14,785 nt of DNA from Lachnospiraceae bacterium (GTDB taxonomy: Bacteria > Bacillota > Clostridia > Lachnospirales > Lachnospiraceae): assembly GCA_900770325.1 (NCBI GenBank), contig CAAGKE010000247.1:1-14785 (forward strand), written 5' to 3'. Below, piece by piece: positions 13,725 to 14,785 of the stretch. Numbering within the stretch: position 1 is the first letter of the stretch; each line of letters starts with the position of its first letter. A program made the position numbers and the translations under genes. The notes beneath the pieces were generated by a model that saw only the letters and a list, made by a program, of their open reading frames with translations, searched no databases and had not been told where the DNA came from.

Positions 13725-14665
13725 ACCAGTCCGGCACTGCGCAGTACAAACAGCCAGCCTGTCAATGTAAAAGCACTAAAAAAAGTGGTGAGCATGACAG
13801 TACTGGAAGTCAAGATCCCCTCATGGCCCATATTTCGGGCCATGATATAGCAGCTGACCGTAGTAGCTGATCCCAGCATAATCAAAATGGCTATCAGCTT
13901 TTCTTCCCGAAAACCAAGCATTACAGCCACAGGAAGAAAGACAGCCGCCAGAACCACCAGCTTTATCAGTGCGGCCACAGCTGCCGGTTTCCGGTATGCA
14001 GCCGCCTGCTTCACCTCAAAAGCTGCGCCCATAGCCATCAGGCCCAGCGGCGTAGCCAGCACCGCTACATTTTTCACTGTTTTCGCCATGATCTGCGGTA
14101 CAGGAAGCTTCAAAAGCGACCAGATCATACCCGCAGCAATTCCCAGAATGATCGGATTTGTTATGATCTCCTTTCCCGTATGGAGTATCAGTTTCCGGTC
14201 CATTTTTCCCCGGTCAGGCCTCATAAACGACAAAACCACCACTGCCATTATGTTATAAAGCGGTACGGTTGCAATGATCATCAGAGGAGCCATCCCGGAA
14301 TTTCCGTAAATATTCTGAATAAACGCAATCCCCAGAATAGCCGCGCTGCTGCGGTAGGAGGCCTGGATAAACTCTCCCCGTAAGCTTTTATCCTTCCACA
14401 AAAACGAAATTCCTGTCACTGCCAGAATACTGAGCAGTGTTGCGCAAAAACAAAATACTACGAATCGCAGATCCCAGACCTCTTTAAGATCCACCTGAGA
14501 CAGATCCTGAAACAACAGCATCGGCAATGCCGCCCGGAATACAAATTTATTCAGTTTATTTACAAATGCTTCATCCATCAGCCCCGCTTTGCGAAATACA
14601 CCGCCCAGCAGCATCGTAAAAAAAACAGGTAATGTGGCATTCAGGCTAAAAACCAGATTTTCCAT
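13721..14665 (-). CDS. Auxin efflux carrier (AEC) family transporter
   Basis: A 314-aa integral membrane protein with about ten hydrophobic segments in two halves, typical of the AEC/Mem_trans family (BART superfamily). Family-like stretches are FFTMLLGGVFRKAGLM with KLNKFVFRAALPMLLF at the N-terminus, ITNPIILGIAAGM in the middle, ATPLGLMAMGAAFE, and ATTVSCYIMARNMG in the last third. Bacterial members export or exchange small carboxylates such as malate; the substrate here cannot be told. I place the start at ATG 14663-14665, with GAGG 8 nt upstream. The frame is open a further 29 codons, but that part runs through an inverted-repeat element and is not membrane-like. It converges on the XRE gene. 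Confidence 0.9.
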   Translation of the reverse strand: MENLVFSLNATLPVFFTMLLGGVFRKAGLMDEAFVNKLNKFVFRAALPMLLFQDLSQVDLKEVWDLRFVVFCFCATLLSILAVTGISFLWKDKSLRGEFIQASYRSSAAILGIAFIQNIYGNSGMAPLMIIATVPLYNIMAVVVLSFMRPDRGKMDRKLILHTGKEIITNPIILGIAAGMIWSLLKLPVPQIMAKTVKNVAVLATPLGLMAMGAAFEVKQAAAYRKPAAVAALIKLVVLAAVFLPVAVMLGFREEKLIAILIMLGSATTVSCYIMARNMGHEGILTSSTVMLTTFFSAFTLTGWLFVLRSAGLV

Positions 14666-14688
14666 TTCTCTTTCCTCATTCGTACATT

Positions 14689-14711
14689 CAAGAACGCCTC
14701 TGGCGTTCTTG
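14689..14711. repeat. 10-bp perfect inverted repeat before the AEC gene
   Basis: CAAGAACGCC and GGCGTTCTTG form a perfect 10-bp stem around TCT (plus strand). It lies 23 nt upstream of the chosen start codon and has no following T-run on either strand, so it is not a standard terminator. Together with the next repeat it looks like part of an intergenic palindromic element. Confidence 0.8.
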
Positions 14712-14715
14712 CCGC

Positions 14716-14755
14716 GGCGTGGTCGAATGCATTGCATTCTTCCACTGACCACGCC
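14716..14755. repeat. Nested inverted repeats upstream of the AEC gene
   Basis: GGCGTGGTC (14716-14724) and GACCACGCC (14747-14755) form a 9-bp outer stem. Inside, GAATGCA and TGCATTC (14725-14739) form a 7-bp stem around one base. The compact, GC-rich nested structure resembles a REP/MITE-like element. The window ends 30 bases later, so its far border is not seen. Confidence 0.75.
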
Positions 14756-14785
14756 TCCGGCGGATCGCAGGCGTACTGCCGGGAA

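Noticed and set aside
14666..14752. 29-residue N-terminal extension of the AEC transporter
   Set aside because: It reads through the inverted-repeat element and is charged and non-membrane. ATG 14665 has a GAGG site and matches the usual AEC start.

Overview
The window is about 14.8 kb of a low-GC-type Gram-positive genome. Gene content, codon style, ribosome-binding sites and short intergenic repeats together suggest a gut Lachnospiraceae-like Clostridia bacterium (Blautia/Ruminococcus/Clostridium XIVa type). That placement is an inference, since no rRNA or marker gene is present. Bases 1-21 match the 3' end of the Illumina TruSeq read-1 adapter, so the window starts at an untrimmed contig end and real sequence starts near base 22.

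From right to left, because almost everything is on the minus strand. (1) 13721-14785: an auxin-efflux-carrier-type transporter (minus) with a cluster of perfect inverted repeats in its upstream leader. (2) 13371-13694: a small XRE-type regulator (plus), convergent with the transporter; an 18-bp tandem duplication carries both stop codons. (3) 12935-13370: an AT-rich divergent promoter region, plus a putative 43-aa small ORF belonging to a short repeated sequence family and overlapping the next gene by ATGA. (4) 7475-12934: three large exported MORN-repeat proteins. The middle one ends in an intact trypsin/HtrA-type serine protease domain. The two outer ones are paralogues that begin with what looks like a catalytically dead version of such a domain. 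A 116-aa Sel1-like protein follows (7013-7363).

(5) 104-7016: a cobalamin-regulated anaerobic corrin-ring operon. A perfect-consensus promoter (TTGACA, 17-bp spacer, TATAAT) is embedded in the end of the Sel1-like gene. It drives a cobalamin riboswitch with a 10-bp terminator hairpin, then cbiD, cbiL, cbiF, cbiG, cbiH and a three-domain CobK-CbiE-CbiT fusion. These genes supply the C20, C17, C11, C1, C5 and C15 methylations, ring-contraction hydrolysis and C6A reduction. The C15 to C12 mutase (cbiC) and the later amidation and nucleotide-loop genes are not here and may lie beyond the contig break. (6) 22-111: a second copy of the short repeat/sORF sits directly after the fusion gene, with the same 8-nt overlap style seen between the cob genes.

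The most interesting candidate for an undescribed system is the MORN/protease locus: one active and two apparently inactive exported protease-MORN proteins with inverted domain order, beside a divergent regulator with candidate operator repeats. Its function cannot be read from the sequence.
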